DNA of 64,000 bases, taken from positions 2,289,501 to 2,353,500 of the forward strand of contig NZ_CP051461.1 in assembly GCF_012584515.1 (NCBI RefSeq). Reading direction: 5' to 3'. The notes beneath the pieces are model-generated. The model saw only the letters and a program-made list of their open reading frames with translations, did no database searches and had not been told where the DNA came from. The DNA comes from Polaromonas vacuolata. GTDB taxonomy: Bacteria; Pseudomonadota; Gammaproteobacteria; Burkholderiales; Burkholderiaceae_C. The translations under genes and the position numbers were made by a program. The stretch's first letter is position 1. The number at the start of each line of letters is the position of its first letter. This document shows positions 10,274-20,486 of this stretch, in pieces.

Positions 10274-11637
10274 CAGAGATTAAAACCATTGCTAAGCACG
10301 CTAGCAGCGTGCTGGTAGGACAACTTGCGGTAATGGCCTATGGCGTTGCCGATACCGTGATTGCTGGTCGTTACAGCGATGCCGCACTGGCTTCTTTGTC
10401 CGTGGGCTCGGCAATCTACGTCAGCGTGTTTGTCGGCCTGCTGGGCATTGTGATGGCGCTGTTGCCTATCTGGGCAGAGATGCGCGGCGCGAACCGCTTT
10501 GAAGACATGGGCAAGTCACTACGCCAAAGCCTTTATTTATGCGTTTTGATCACACTGACTGGCATGACGGCGCTGTTGTTTCCTGGCCCTTTGCTGCGCT
10601 GGGCGAAAGTGCCAGTTTTGATGCTGGGAGAAGTCGAAAGCTATCTCCGAGTATTGGCCTTTGCTTTTGCACCAGCCTTGCTGTTTCGTGTCTACAGCAG
10701 CTTTAACCAGGCTCTTGGCAAGCCGCTGTTAGTGACGTGGCTACAAGTAGGCGCACTAGGCCTAAAAATACCCTTGTCTATCTGGCTAGTGGGTGGTGGC
10801 GCTGGCATAGAGCCCATGGGCGCAGTAGGTTGCGCTTGGGCCACATTGGTTGTGAGCTATACGCTGATGGCGCTTGGCCTAATCATGCTACGCACGCAAA
10901 AACTCTATACGCCGTTTCGTATCTGGAAGGCTATGGAAAAGCCAGATTGGCGTCAAATCGGTGAGTTTGCTCGGCTAGGTATTCCGGGCGGTCTGGCTTA
11001 CATGGTGGAGATCACCTCCTTTACGTTAATGGCCTTATTTATCGCGCGCTTGGGTACTACCGCATCAGCCAGTCACCAAATAGCCGCTAGCGTAGGCGCC
11101 ATCCTTTATATGGTGCCGCTATCAATGGCGATAGCCTGCAGCGCACGGGTTTCCTATTGGCTGGGTGCAGGACATCCGGACAAGGCCAAGCGGATTGTGA
11201 TCATCAGCCTCCAAACCACTATGCTGATATCGCTACTCTTAGCAGCAACGCTTTTTATCTCTAGGCAAACGGTTGCAGGCCTTTACTCAGCGTCTCCCGA
11301 CATCGTGCGCATGGGCGCGACCTTGCTAGCTTGGGTTGCGTTATTTCATCTGGCCGATGCGACACAAGCACTCTGCTCTTTTTTGCTGCGCTGCTACCGC
11401 ATCACACTCAAGCCCTTAGCGCTATATGGCGTGCTGCTCTGGGGCATGGGTTTATATGGCGGCTATCTGATGGCCTACAAAGGTTTGTTTGGCCGACCAG
11501 CGACGCAAGCAGCGGTGAGTTTTTGGGTCACCAGCACAGTAGCTTTAGCACTGGTGGCGCTTTGCTTTTTGCTTTTATTGTGGCGCGCTGTTGTCAGCGA
11601 TATGAACACCAAGCGAAGCGGCAACCTAGCGACGTAA
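10270..11637 (+). CDS. MATE family efflux transporter
   Basis: Membrane protein of 455 residues with about twelve transmembrane segments in two halves, matching the MATE/MOP fold. Motifs include the N-terminal ADTVIAGRYS and LASLSVGSAIY and the corresponding second-half segment SASHQIAASVGA. MATE proteins export cationic compounds in exchange for Na+ or H+; the MOP superfamily also includes lipid flippases. It is translationally coupled to the upstream ArnT-like gene, which raises the possibility of an envelope-related substrate, but substrate cannot be inferred reliably. Confidence 0.88.
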   Translation: MTEIKTIAKHASSVLVGQLAVMAYGVADTVIAGRYSDAALASLSVGSAIYVSVFVGLLGIVMALLPIWAEMRGANRFEDMGKSLRQSLYLCVLITLTGMTALLFPGPLLRWAKVPVLMLGEVESYLRVLAFAFAPALLFRVYSSFNQALGKPLLVTWLQVGALGLKIPLSIWLVGGGAGIEPMGAVGCAWATLVVSYTLMALGLIMLRTQKLYTPFRIWKAMEKPDWRQIGEFARLGIPGGLAYMVEITSFTLMALFIARLGTTASASHQIAASVGAILYMVPLSMAIACSARVSYWLGAGHPDKAKRIVIISLQTTMLISLLLAATLFISRQTVAGLYSASPDIVRMGATLLAWVALFHLADATQALCSFLLRCYRITLKPLALYGVLLWGMGLYGGYLMAYKGLFGRPATQAAVSFWVTSTVALALVALCFLLLLWRAVVSDMNTKRSGNLAT

Positions 11638-11724
11638 AGAGTGTGCTGGCTTAAATTAAAGACCAGGCCGAGATAAACACATCACGATCCATAGATCTAT
11701 TGAGTCCGATTCAGTCGAATCGAA

Positions 11725-13080
11725 TCAAGCCGCCCTCAACAAAACTGGCATTTGGCGCACACGGCTTGCAGGAAAAATGATTGAAAAGCTTGAGCCCTGC
11801 CCGACTTGGCTGTGAATGACTAATTCAGCGTTATGCCGTTGCACCACGTGCTTGACGATGGCCAGTCCCAAACCCGTGCCGCCAGTCTCCCGCGAGCGAC
11901 TGCGGTCAACTCGGTAAAAACGCTCAGTCAGGCGCGGTAAATGTTCAAGCTCTATGCCAGGCCCACTGTCGCTGACGATGAACTGACCACGACCATCGGC
12001 TAATACAGACCAGCTAACCTTAACTACGCCAGCACCTGGCGTGTAGCGCACTGCATTGGTGACCAGATTAGACATAGCACTGAACAACTCGTTTTGCACG
12101 CCAGAAATCTCAGACACTGGACCCGCATCAAAATGAATTTGATGACCCAAAGGTGAGATCACGGACGACAAAGCTTTTGCTTCTTGCTCACACTGCACCA
12201 GTAGCCCACCCACCAAGACCCACTCACTAGCACCGGGTTGCGGACTGCCATCGATGCGCGATAGGGTTAACAAATCGCTGACCAAAATCTGCATGCGCTG
12301 CGATTGTTGCCCCATTAACCTTAGGTAACGCTCCCGTTCGGCTTCTTTGAGTGGAAGGTTTTGCAGCGTTTCAATAAAGCCTGACAAGACAGTCAAAGGC
12401 GTGCGGATTTCGTGCGAGACATTGGCGACAAAATCACGTCGCATGGTTTCCGCCAACTCCAGCGCGGTGATGTCACGGGAAAGCAGTAGCTTTTGATTTC
12501 TACCGTAAGCATGCGCATGCACAGACAGTTTGACGCGGCGCGCTGGCGTGCTGGCACTGCCAGCAATCACCACATCATGGGTGAAATCATTGCCTGCCAT
12601 ATAAGCTTTAAAGGCTGGTTCTCTGACCAAATTGGTGATGTGCTGGAGCAAGTCACGCTGAGCATCGAAGCCATAGTGTTGGGTCGCAAAATAATTGCAC
12701 CACTCAATTCGGCCTTGCGCATCTAACAAGACAACCCCGCTAGGCGAGGCTTGAATAGCAGATAAAAACTCATTCAAACGGCCGCGACTCTCAACCAGCA
12801 ATTCATTGCGGTCTTTCACCAGCCTAAGCGCACGGCCCACAGCTTCGCCCCAAATACCGTGCATACGCGGCACGCTATCGCCCAACACAGTGGTTGATTC
12901 ATTGGCTTGCTCTAAACGCAGCCACGCCAGCAAACGGGCCAAACAAAAACTATCGAATGCCATCCACAAAGTAGCGGCGAGGCCCATACCGATAATTTCA
13001 CCGGCGCGGCCCTGAAGTAAAAATCCCGCAACCCCACCCACCAACATGCAAGCAACAAAACCCAGCCAGCGGCTAATCAT
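11725..13080 (-). CDS. phoR: Phosphate regulon sensor histidine kinase PhoR
   Basis: Membrane sensor kinase of the Pho regulon, 451 residues. Two hydrophobic segments (about residues 4–23 and 27–45) anchor it with no sizeable periplasmic domain, as usual for PhoR, which senses Pst status through PhoU. A PAS domain spans about 100–200. The dimerisation/phosphoacceptor site is FVANVSHEIRTPLT with His223, followed by the N box (NLVTNAVRYTP), DSGPGIELEHLPRLTERFYR and G2 box GGTGLGLAIVKH. It lies 5 bp after phoB at the distal end of the pst-pho operon. Confidence 0.95.
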   Translation of the reverse strand: MISRWLGFVACMLVGGVAGFLLQGRAGEIIGMGLAATLWMAFDSFCLARLLAWLRLEQANESTTVLGDSVPRMHGIWGEAVGRALRLVKDRNELLVESRGRLNEFLSAIQASPSGVVLLDAQGRIEWCNYFATQHYGFDAQRDLLQHITNLVREPAFKAYMAGNDFTHDVVIAGSASTPARRVKLSVHAHAYGRNQKLLLSRDITALELAETMRRDFVANVSHEIRTPLTVLSGFIETLQNLPLKEAERERYLRLMGQQSQRMQILVSDLLTLSRIDGSPQPGASEWVLVGGLLVQCEQEAKALSSVISPLGHQIHFDAGPVSEISGVQNELFSAMSNLVTNAVRYTPGAGVVKVSWSVLADGRGQFIVSDSGPGIELEHLPRLTERFYRVDRSRSRETGGTGLGLAIVKHVVQRHNAELVIHSQVGQGSSFSIIFPASRVRQMPVLLRAA

Positions 13081-13085
13081 GTCGC

Positions 13086-13808
13086 TTAAAGGTTGCTGCG
13101 ATTGGGCAGCGCAGCACCAGGCAGCTGATTGGTTAAACGGTAACCCGCACCGCGTACCGTCTCGACCATTGCACCAGCGTCACCCAGTGCTTCACGCAGA
13201 CGCTTGACATGAACGTCGACAGTGCGTTCTTCTATAAACACGTGGTCACCCCAGACTTTGTCTAGCAGTGAGCTGCGGCTATGCACGCGCTCGGCATTCT
13301 TCATCAGGTAGTGAAGTAATTTGAATTCAGTCGGTCCAAGCTTAAGGTCTTGATCTTTAAAAGAAATTCTGTGCGTAGAGGCGTCCAACATTAAAGCGCC
13401 CACGCTGACTGTGTCATTGATCGCTTCAGGCGCACGCCGACGCAGCACAGCCCGAATACGCGCCAGTAATTCTTGGGTCGAAAACGGCTTGGTGATGTAG
13501 TCATCGGCACCCGCATCCAAGCCTTCAACCTTGTCCGGCTCATCGCCTTTAGCGGTCAACATGATGATGGGAATATCTTTGCTGCGCGCCTGTTTGCGCC
13601 ATTGCCGCGCCAATGAAACACCGCTTTGACCGGGTAGCATCCAGTCCAGCAAGATGATATCGGGCAAGTTAGCATCAAGCTCACGCTGAGCGGTCACGCT
13701 GTCTTGCGCTAGCACCGGATCAAAGCCGCCGTGCAAAAGATTGACAGCAATTAATTCAGCGATTGCAGGCTCGTCCTCAACAATCAAAACGCGTGGCAGT
13801 TGTTTCAT
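13086..13808 (-). CDS. phoB: Phosphate regulon response regulator PhoB
   Basis: OmpR-family transcription factor, 240 residues. The receiver domain has the acidic pocket EDE (11–13), phosphoacceptor Asp55 in ILLDWMLPG and the conserved lysine in MLTAKGDEPD. The C-terminal winged-helix ends in RTVDVHVKRLREALGD and VRGAGYRL. Phosphorylated by PhoR under phosphate limitation, it binds Pho boxes such as the two seen at 18429 and 18585. A short tail after RLTNQLPG is unremarkable. Located between phoU and phoR. Confidence 0.97.
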   Translation of the reverse strand: MKQLPRVLIVEDEPAIAELIAVNLLHGGFDPVLAQDSVTAQRELDANLPDIILLDWMLPGQSGVSLARQWRKQARSKDIPIIMLTAKGDEPDKVEGLDAGADDYITKPFSTQELLARIRAVLRRRAPEAINDTVSVGALMLDASTHRISFKDQDLKLGPTEFKLLHYLMKNAERVHSRSSLLDKVWGDHVFIEERTVDVHVKRLREALGDAGAMVETVRGAGYRLTNQLPGAALPNRSNL

Positions 13809-13823
13809 TAATATGACCGTGAA

Positions 13824-14525
13824 TTACTTAACAGCGGACTCAACATCGGCCATGGGAATATGCCGCACATCCGCACCCTTGACGATGTAGATGATGAATT
13901 CAGCAATATTTTTGGCATGGTCTCCGACCCGTTCAATCGCCTTGGCAATAAACAGCAAATCAAGGCTGGTGGAGATAGTGCGTGGGTCTTCCATCATGTA
14001 GGTGATGAGTTTGCGAACGAAGCCGTCGAACTCCTGATCAATCAGGTTGTCTTCTTTGAGAATTGTCACTGCCATCGCCGTGTCTAAGCGCGCAAAAGCA
14101 TCTAGCGACTTGCGCAACTGGCCCGAGGCCAACTCGCAGGCCAACCGCAAACCCGATGTCGGCAAGGTGCGGGTAGCGCCACTGTCAATAATGGATTTGA
14201 CCATACGAGCAATTTTGTCGGCTTCATCACCAACACGCTCAAGATTCGCCGTGGTTTTTGAAATCGCGACCAAAAGGCGCAGATCGCGCGCCGTCGGCTG
14301 ACGTCTAGCGATGATGGAAGAGAGCTCGCGATCGATATCAATTTCCATGGCGTTAACGCGCGGCTCGTTGGCGATAACTAAATTGGCGCTCTCAGTGCTG
14401 TATTGAGAAAGCGCATAAAACGCATTGGTTATCTGGGACTCAACCAGTCCACCGAGTTCCATGACGCGCGATGAAACAGCATTAAGCTCGCTGTCAAACT
14501 GGGTAGATAGGTGTTTTTCAGGCAT
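13824..14525 (-). CDS. phoU: Phosphate signalling protein PhoU
   Basis: Cytoplasmic all-helical regulator of 233 residues that links the PstSCAB transporter to PhoR and represses the regulon when phosphate is ample. Two repeats of the PhoU three-helix bundle are evident, each with a metal-binding E/DxxxD-type signature: NLERVGDEADKIARM in the first and AIERVGDHAKNIAEF in the second. Starts MPEKHLSTQFDSELN, typical of the family. It follows pstB by 64 bp and precedes phoB by 15 bp. Confidence 0.96.
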   Translation of the reverse strand: MPEKHLSTQFDSELNAVSSRVMELGGLVESQITNAFYALSQYSTESANLVIANEPRVNAMEIDIDRELSSIIARRQPTARDLRLLVAISKTTANLERVGDEADKIARMVKSIIDSGATRTLPTSGLRLACELASGQLRKSLDAFARLDTAMAVTILKEDNLIDQEFDGFVRKLITYMMEDPRTISTSLDLLFIAKAIERVGDHAKNIAEFIIYIVKGADVRHIPMADVESAVK

Positions 14526-14589
14526 GGTTTACTCTTTGAAATCCGTTGAAATTGTCGGCCTCAGCCGCGCTTGCATCAAACGTAAATTA

Positions 14590-15369
14590 TCAGCCGAATC
14601 GGCCGGTGATGTAGTCTTCGGTTTCTTTGCGCTTGGGTTTGAAGAAAATATCTTCCGTCACGCCAAACTCAACCAAATCACCCAGATACATGTAGGCAGT
14701 GTAATCACTGCAGCGCGCAGCTTGCTGCATGTTGTGGGTCACAATAACCACGGTGTAGTCGTCTTTTAGCTCGGTAATCAACTCTTCAATCTTAGCGGTT
14801 GAAATCGGGTCTAACGCCGAGCAAGGTTCGTCGAGCAGCAGTACTTCTGGCTTAATCGCAATACCGCGAGCAATACACAAGCGTTGCTGTTGGCCGCCTG
14901 AGAGGCTAGAACCGCTTTGCTTGAGTTTGTCTTTGACCTCAGTCCATAGCGCTGCTTTGCGCAGTGCCCACTCCACACGCTCATCCATATCGCTGCTGTT
15001 GAGGCTATCGAAAAGCTTAACGCCAAAAGCAATATTGTCGTAAATCGACATTGGAAAAGGCGTTGGCTTTTGGAACACCATTCCAATTTTGGCGCGAATT
15101 AAAGCGACGTCTTTTTTAGAGGTCAGCAAATTCTCGCCGTCGAGCAATATCTCACCTTCGGCGCGCTGCTCAGGGTAGAGCTCAAACATGCGGTTAAAAA
15201 CCCGCAGCAAAGTTGATTTTCCACAACCTGAAGGGCCGATAAAAGCGGTGACTTTTTTCTCAGGAATTTCAAGATTAATATTTTTGAGTGCGTGAAATTT
15301 ACCGTAATAAAAATCCAGATTTTTAACGTCAATCTTCGGCTTGGTAGCGCTTGGTGTAGAAACTTGCAT
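14590..15369 (-). CDS. pstB: Phosphate ABC transporter ATP-binding protein PstB
   Basis: ATPase of the high-affinity phosphate importer, 259 residues, the usual length. Walker [10 protein letters not shown] at residues 45–53, Q-loop [14 protein letters not shown] (the phosphate-specific version), signature [14 protein letters not shown], Walker [14 protein letters not shown] and H-loop VTHNM are all intact. C-terminus ends DYITGRFG, as in PstB. Encoded between pstA and phoU. Gap to pstA is 21 bp. Confidence 0.98.
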   Translation of the reverse strand: MQVSTPSATKPKIDVKNLDFYYGKFHALKNINLEIPEKKVTAFIGPSGCGKSTLLRVFNRMFELYPEQRAEGEILLDGENLLTSKKDVALIRAKIGMVFQKPTPFPMSIYDNIAFGVKLFDSLNSSDMDERVEWALRKAALWTEVKDKLKQSGSSLSGGQQQRLCIARGIAIKPEVLLLDEPCSALDPISTAKIEELITELKDDYTVVIVTHNMQQAARCSDYTAYMYLGDLVEFGVTEDIFFKPKRKETEDYITGRFG

Positions 15370-15390
15370 GAGTGGAATTTTTTTGTAAGA

Positions 15391-16251
15391 TCAGGTTTTG
15401 GCGCGTGTCAAAACACGGGCAAGAATATTCAAAGCCAACACCGCCATGGTGATAAGAAGCACACCAGCCCAAGCCAGTTTTTGCCAATTCTCATACGGGC
15501 TCATAGCGAACTTAAAAATGGTTACGGGCAAACTAGCCATGGGCTCACCCATACTGGAAGTCCAGAACTGGTTATTCAGTGCGGTGAACAAAAGCGGCGC
15601 GGTCTCGCCAGCCACACGGGCAACGGCCAGCATGACGCCAGTGACAACACCAGCTCTAGCGGCTTTGAGCGTAATACTCAAGATCACTTTCCACTTTGGC
15701 GCACCCAGTGCGTAAGCGGCTTCGCGCAAACCGGAAGGCACTAATTGCAGCATATTTTCGGTAGTACGAATCACCACAGGAATAACCAACAGAGCCAACG
15801 CAATCATGCCGGCCCAGCCAGAAAAAGTCTTAAAGCGTGCCACAACAACGGCGTAGACAAAAAGACCAATCACTATGGATGGTGCAGAAAGCAAGATGTC
15901 GTTGACGAAACGGGTAACGGTAGCAAGCCAGCTTTTGGTGTCGAACTCAGCCAAATAAATACCGGCCATCAAACCAATCGGTGTACCGACCAAAGCCGAC
16001 AACATGACCATCAAAAACGAGCCGTAAATCGCATTCGCTAAACCGCCCAACTCATTCGGCGGTGGCGTCATCTGTGTGAGGGTGTCCATAGTCAGGCCAG
16101 CAAAGCCTAAACGCACCACTTCAAAAAGTATCCAAGACAGCCAGAACAGGCCAAAAAGCATAGCGCCAAGCGCCAGCACAATAGCTAAGCGATTGATTAA
16201 TTTACGTCGCGCGAATTTAGCTTCGCGAGCCGATTGCAGCACGGCGCTCAT
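15391..16251 (-). CDS. pstA: Phosphate ABC transporter permease PstA
   Basis: Inner-membrane channel subunit of the Pst importer, 286 residues with about six transmembrane segments. The cytoplasmic coupling (EAA) region reads [20 protein letters not shown], and the family feature [20 protein letters not shown] is present. Its ATG overlaps the pstC stop by 4 nt, so the two permeases are translationally coupled. Confidence 0.96.
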   Translation of the reverse strand: MSAVLQSAREAKFARRKLINRLAIVLALGAMLFGLFWLSWILFEVVRLGFAGLTMDTLTQMTPPPNELGGLANAIYGSFLMVMLSALVGTPIGLMAGIYLAEFDTKSWLATVTRFVNDILLSAPSIVIGLFVYAVVVARFKTFSGWAGMIALALLVIPVVIRTTENMLQLVPSGLREAAYALGAPKWKVILSITLKAARAGVVTGVMLAVARVAGETAPLLFTALNNQFWTSSMGEPMASLPVTIFKFAMSPYENWQKLAWAGVLLITMAVLALNILARVLTRAKT

Positions 16252-17279
16252 GTCTTGACCCCTTCATTTTTCTTGAGTTGCGAGAGTAAAACCTTGGACA
16301 GCACCAACACAACAAAAGTAATAAAGAACAAAACCAAACCCAAATACATTAATGCGGCTTGATGCAGTCCAGGACCGGCTTCGGCGAACTCATTGGCCAA
16401 GGCGGAGGTAATGCTGTTAGCCGCTTGGAACAAGCTAAGACTGTCCAGTTGGTTGAAGTTACCAATCACAAAAGTGACCGCCATGGTCTCACCAATGGCG
16501 CGACCCAAACCCAACATAATGCCGCCCACTACACCAGCTTTGGTGTAAGGCAATACGACTTGCGAGACGACCTCCCAAGTCGTAGCGCCTAAGCCGTAAG
16601 CTGATTCTTTAAGCAAGCTGGGCGTGACTTCAAACACATCGCGCATCACTGAAGCGATGAACGGAATGATCATGATGGCCAAGATAATACCGGCCGACAA
16701 AAGGCCGATACCCACCGGCGGGCCAGAAAACAGTGCGCCAAGAACTGGCACATCACCAAACGCGCTTTGCAGCGGCTGCTGCACATAGGTCGATAGCACC
16801 GGGCTAAACACCAACAAGCCCCACATACCGTAGACGATAGACGGAACAGCTGCCAACAACTCAATAGCCGTACCCAGCGGGCGTTTGAGCCAGGCCGGGG
16901 ACAACTCAGTTAAAAATAAAGCAATACCAAAGCTCACAGGCACAGCAATGATTAACGCAATGATGGAGGTCATGACGGTGCCGTAAATCATCACCAAACC
17001 ACCGTACTCGTCCTTCACAGGATCCCAGGTGGTACTGGTCAAAAATCCGAAACCATACTCATGGATGGCCGGCCAAGCACTCACAGTGAGTGACGCCAAT
17101 ATGGCCAACAAAATTAACAGGGTAAAAATTGCCGCACCTTTGGCAGCCCAGCCAAAGATGCGGTCGGCCATAGGCCCGGAGCGAGTTTTTTTAACAGGAG
17201 GCGGATTGGTCATAGCGCTTGCGGAGGATAGTGCAGACAGTTGCAAAGGTATATCTTTCGCCGGAAGTGTAATTGACAC
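16248..17279 (-). CDS. pstC: Phosphate ABC transporter permease PstC
   Basis: Partner permease of PstA, up to 343 residues with about six membrane segments. EAA-like loop [20 protein letters not shown] and the conserved [16 protein letters not shown] segment are visible. The long form starts with GTG at 17279; an in-frame ATG at 17213 (MTNPPPVKK) would give 321 residues and fits the usual PstC N-terminus better. Neither start has a strong ribosome binding site, so I report the long form with this caveat. Overlaps pstA by 4 nt and follows pstS by 45 bp. Confidence 0.95.
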   Translation of the reverse strand: MSITLPAKDIPLQLSALSSASAMTNPPPVKKTRSGPMADRIFGWAAKGAAIFTLLILLAILASLTVSAWPAIHEYGFGFLTSTTWDPVKDEYGGLVMIYGTVMTSIIALIIAVPVSFGIALFLTELSPAWLKRPLGTAIELLAAVPSIVYGMWGLLVFSPVLSTYVQQPLQSAFGDVPVLGALFSGPPVGIGLLSAGIILAIMIIPFIASVMRDVFEVTPSLLKESAYGLGATTWEVVSQVVLPYTKAGVVGGIMLGLGRAIGETMAVTFVIGNFNQLDSLSLFQAANSITSALANEFAEAGPGLHQAALMYLGLVLFFITFVVLVLSKVLLSQLKKNEGVKT

Positions 17280-17324
17280 AGATAGAGTCTCTTGTAAATT
17301 GAGTTTCGCTACGGGCTTATGGAG

Positions 17325-18368
17325 TTACTTAGTGGCGACTGATTTACCAGACATATCAGTGACTTTGGCCCATGATTTCTCAATCGTGCCAATCACGTTG
17401 GCAGGCATTGGCACATAGTCCAGAGCAGCAGCGCTAGCGCCACCATTTTTATACGCCCAGTTGAAGAACTTAAAGACTTCAGTCGCATTGGCAGGTGTTT
17501 CTTGCTTCATGTTCAGCAAGATAAAAGTAGCAGTAGAGATAGGCCATGCATTTTTACCGGGCTGGTCAGTGATCAGTTGGTAGAAAGACTTATTCCATTG
17601 CGCACCGTCAGCGGCAGCGGCAAACGACGCGTCATTAGGCGAGACAAAAACACCATCATGGTTTTTCATCAAGGTGTAAGTCATTTTATTTTGCTTGACA
17701 TACGAGTACTCGACGTAACCGATGGAGTTAGGCAGGCGGTTCACAAAAGCGGCAACGCCTTCGTTACCTTTGCCGCCGGCACCGACTGGCCAGTTAACTG
17801 CTGTGCCTTCACCGACTTTGGTTTTCCACTCAGCATGCACGCGGCTGAGATAGTTGGTGAAGTTAAAAGTTGTACCTGAACCATCGGCGCGGCGAACCGT
17901 TGCAATCGCAGCGTCTGGTAAAGCCAAGCCTGGATTGAGTGCCACGATGGCGGGGTCATTCCATTTCGTGATTTTGCCCAAGTAGATGTCGCCCAACACT
18001 TGGCCATCTAACTTCATTTGGCCGGGTGCTATACCCTTGATGTTGACCACTGGAACCGTGCCGCCAATCACAGCAGGGAACTGGATCTGACCTTTTGCAG
18101 CCAACACTTCATCGGTTTGCGGCATATCGGAAGCGCCAAAATCAACTGTCTTGGAATCTATTTGCTTAATGCCAGCGCCAGATCCTACGGACTGGTAATT
18201 GACTTTGACACCGGTAGCCTTGTTGTAATCAGAAGCCCACTTCGAGTAAAGCGGGGCAGGAAAACTTGCACCTGCACCCGTTATTTGCTGTGCACTAGAC
18301 AAGCTGCTAAAGCTCAGCGCAGCGATGGCAGCAATACCGGTCAAGGAAAGTTTGAAGCTCACGTTCAT
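17325..18368 (-). CDS. pstS: Periplasmic phosphate-binding protein PstS
   Basis: High-affinity phosphate receptor of the Pst transporter, 347 residues. A signal peptide ends near SLSSA-QQ (about residue 26). The mature N-terminus contains ITGAGASFPAPLYSKW, the phosphate-site motif of the family; DFGASDMPQ and RRADGSGTTFNFTNYLSR supply further ligands. First gene of the pst-pho operon, directly behind the Pho box promoter at 18413–18446, so strong induction under phosphate starvation is expected. Confidence 0.98.
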   Translation of the reverse strand: MNVSFKLSLTGIAAIAALSFSSLSSAQQITGAGASFPAPLYSKWASDYNKATGVKVNYQSVGSGAGIKQIDSKTVDFGASDMPQTDEVLAAKGQIQFPAVIGGTVPVVNIKGIAPGQMKLDGQVLGDIYLGKITKWNDPAIVALNPGLALPDAAIATVRRADGSGTTFNFTNYLSRVHAEWKTKVGEGTAVNWPVGAGGKGNEGVAAFVNRLPNSIGYVEYSYVKQNKMTYTLMKNHDGVFVSPNDASFAAAADGAQWNKSFYQLITDQPGKNAWPISTATFILLNMKQETPANATEVFKFFNWAYKNGGASAAALDYVPMPANVIGTIEKSWAKVTDMSGKSVATK

Positions 18369-18412
18369 TGGGACACCCTTAGAGTTAATCGATTGATAGA
18401 CAAAACAGCGTT

Positions 18413-18446
18413 ACTATAAAAGCCGTTTATGACAAAGATGTGACAT
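18413..18446 (-). promoter_or_regulatory. Pho box promoter of pstSCAB-phoUBR
   Basis: On the minus strand ATGTCACATCTTTGTCAT (18446–18429) forms a PhoB box of two 7-nt repeats 4 nt apart (ATGTCAC / TTGTCAT; consensus CTGTCAT). Ten bases downstream is TATAGT (18418–18413), a good -10. The box replaces the -35, as in known PhoB-activated promoters. Predicted start of transcription is about 40 nt before the pstS ATG. Confidence 0.85.
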
Positions 18447-18584
18447 TTAGGCTTTCCGCCATTGCATCAAACCCTCACGGTATTTAAAAAGTCGCTTTCA
18501 AATCAACACTGAATAGAGCGCAAAAAACTAAGCCATCAGCGCCATGCCGTCAACGTCGCCTAGTTTTTACCCGCGGCTAAATGA

Positions 18585-18619
18585 CTGTCATAAAAATGTC
18601 ATACGCCAATTGCCATAGC
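18585..18619 (+). promoter_or_regulatory. Second Pho box, pointing towards ppx
   Basis: CTGTCATAAAAATGTCAT at 18585–18602 on the plus strand has 7-4-7 geometry and is close to the PhoB consensus. Eleven bases further is CATAGC (18614–18619), a weak -10. This would start a transcript about 255 nt before the ppx ATG. The rest of the 513-bp pstS–ppx intergenic region shows no other clear element. Confidence 0.7.
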
Positions 18620-18881
18620 TAACATGACTACAAGCAATAGCTTGACTCACATCGCCTATGGCATCTTGATTCCACTGAACAAGGAATAAATAAAACTGAT
18701 GTGAACAATTGTCGCAATTACGAATAAGTAAATAACCGTAACAAAGACTATTTTTTTTATTAAAACCGGATATTGCCGATTGCCCCATGTTGGCCGGCTT
18801 GCGTAAACCAGCCTATTTAACTCGAAATTGATCGCCACATTTGAATGCTATGCTGACCACGAACAAAACGAGTCAGCTGAT

Positions 18882-20381
18882 ATGGAAAATGGAACGTTAC
18901 TAGCCGCTGTTGATATTGGGTCCAACAGTTTCAGGCTAGAAATTGGTCGTTACGACCACGGTCGAATACACCGCATCGAATACCTCAAAGAAACCGTACG
19001 CCAAGGCAATGGCCTCGATGTAGACAGAAACCTTAGCCTTGACGCTATGCAGCGCGGCTGGGACTGCCTGGCTCGGTTTGGCGAGCGACTCGCCGGCTTT
19101 AATCCGGCGCATGTGCGAGCAGTCGCCACGCAGACCCTAAGAGAGGCCAGAAACCGGGATGAATTCATCACCCGTGGCCATGCTATTTTGGGCTTCCCCA
19201 TTGAAGTCATCCCCGGGCGCGAAGAAGCGCGGCTGATATACCAAGGCGTAGCACATTTACTAGCGCAATCGGATGAGCGTAGGTTGGTGATTGACATTGG
19301 TGGTCGCTCGACAGAGATGATTATGGGTCGCGCCATGCAGGCCCACACCACAGAATCCTACCGCGTCGGCAGCGTCGCATGGTCTATGAAGTTTTTCCCC
19401 ACTGGGGCATTTACTGCACGGGCTTTTGAATCCGCAGAAATAGCGGCCAAAGCGATTCTTGACGAAGCGGTTGATGTTTACCGCAGCAGCGGCTGGGACG
19501 TCGCTTATGGCGCCTCCGGCACGATTGGCGCGGTCTGCGATGTGCTGACTGCCGGCGGTTGGCCTGCGGGTATGGTGACGCGAGAAGGTCTGGACTGGCT
19601 GCTTGAGCGCCTGCTCAAAGCGCAAAGCGCAGACCGCCTAAAAATGGACGGCATGCGTGATGACAGACGCGCTGTCATAGGCGGCGGTGTGAGCGTTTTG
19701 AGGGCCGTATTTGATTTGCTAGACATTAAAACCATGCATGCCGCTCAAGGCGCATTGCGTCATGGCGCACTGCACGACTTGTTAGACCGCGAGCATGAAC
19801 ACACAGACTTGCGTTTGAGCACGGTGCAACGTTTGGCCGAAAAATTCCAAACCGATGCAGCGCAGGCCAAACGCGTCAGTCAAGTCGCAGGCCAGTTGTT
19901 TGCCATGTGCGGCAGCAACTTGCCTGACGGCAACAGTGACCTACACAAACGCAAACTCGAATGGGCGGCGCAACTGCACGAAATCGGCAGCCATGTCTCG
20001 CACAGCGACTATCACAAGCACGGCGGCTATATTTTGGACAACGCCGATGCACCTGGCTTTGCGCTGCCTGAGTTGCATCGCCTAAGTTTGCTGGTGCTAG
20101 GCCACAGAGGCAAGCTACGAAAGTTAGAGGCTGATTTTGAAGACCGACTGTTTATTGAGCAACTGCTGTGTCTGCGCTTAGCCGTCATACTCTGCCACGC
20201 CAGACGCGAGCCTGATCTTCAAGGCTTGCGACTCGACGTCGGCGACAAGTCCACTCGGTTATTCGTTCTCAATTGCAGAACTGGCTGGGCACAAACATTT
20301 CCGCAATCGGCTCACCTGCTACAAGAAGAAGTACTGGCTTGGCAGAAAACGCCTTGGACATTGCTTTTGTCAGTGCTTTAA
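18882..20381 (+). CDS. ppx: Exopolyphosphatase Ppx/GppA family
   Basis: Processively removes terminal phosphate from polyphosphate, or acts on guanosine pentaphosphate; about 499 residues. Actin-like ATPase-fold motifs: AAVDIGSNSFRLEIGRYD at the N-terminus and VIDIGGRSTEMIMG in the middle; a C-terminal HD-like helical domain is suggested by the region around KLEWAAQLHEIGSHVSHSDYHKHGGYIL. I start at ATG 18882 because the longer version (TTG at 18828) adds 18 residues without similarity to the family. It is divergent from pstS and carries its own Pho box, opposing ppk in function. Ppx and GppA cannot be separated by eye. Confidence 0.93.
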   Translation: MENGTLLAAVDIGSNSFRLEIGRYDHGRIHRIEYLKETVRQGNGLDVDRNLSLDAMQRGWDCLARFGERLAGFNPAHVRAVATQTLREARNRDEFITRGHAILGFPIEVIPGREEARLIYQGVAHLLAQSDERRLVIDIGGRSTEMIMGRAMQAHTTESYRVGSVAWSMKFFPTGAFTARAFESAEIAAKAILDEAVDVYRSSGWDVAYGASGTIGAVCDVLTAGGWPAGMVTREGLDWLLERLLKAQSADRLKMDGMRDDRRAVIGGGVSVLRAVFDLLDIKTMHAAQGALRHGALHDLLDREHEHTDLRLSTVQRLAEKFQTDAAQAKRVSQVAGQLFAMCGSNLPDGNSDLHKRKLEWAAQLHEIGSHVSHSDYHKHGGYILDNADAPGFALPELHRLSLLVLGHRGKLRKLEADFEDRLFIEQLLCLRLAVILCHARREPDLQGLRLDVGDKSTRLFVLNCRTGWAQTFPQSAHLLQEEVLAWQKTPWTLLLSVL

Positions 20382-20425
20382 AAATGGCTTGATTGTGTCC
20401 GTAAAAAGGCTGAAAAAATGAGTAC

Positions 20426-20486
20426 TTCACACTTAAATTTAAATGGTATAAACTGTTTATTCTGTTTATTTCAAAAGGCATAAACC
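20426..20486 (+). promoter_or_regulatory. Promoter and tandem repeat before lysine-rich gene
   Basis: TATAAA (20447–20452) with an upstream TGG extension forms an extended -10; TTCACA (20426–20431) is 15 nt upstream. Immediately after it CTGTTTATT occurs twice in tandem, in the predicted leader. An AAAGG ribosome binding site precedes the ATG at 20487. This suggests independent transcription of the lysine-rich gene rather than read-through from ppx. Confidence 0.45.
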
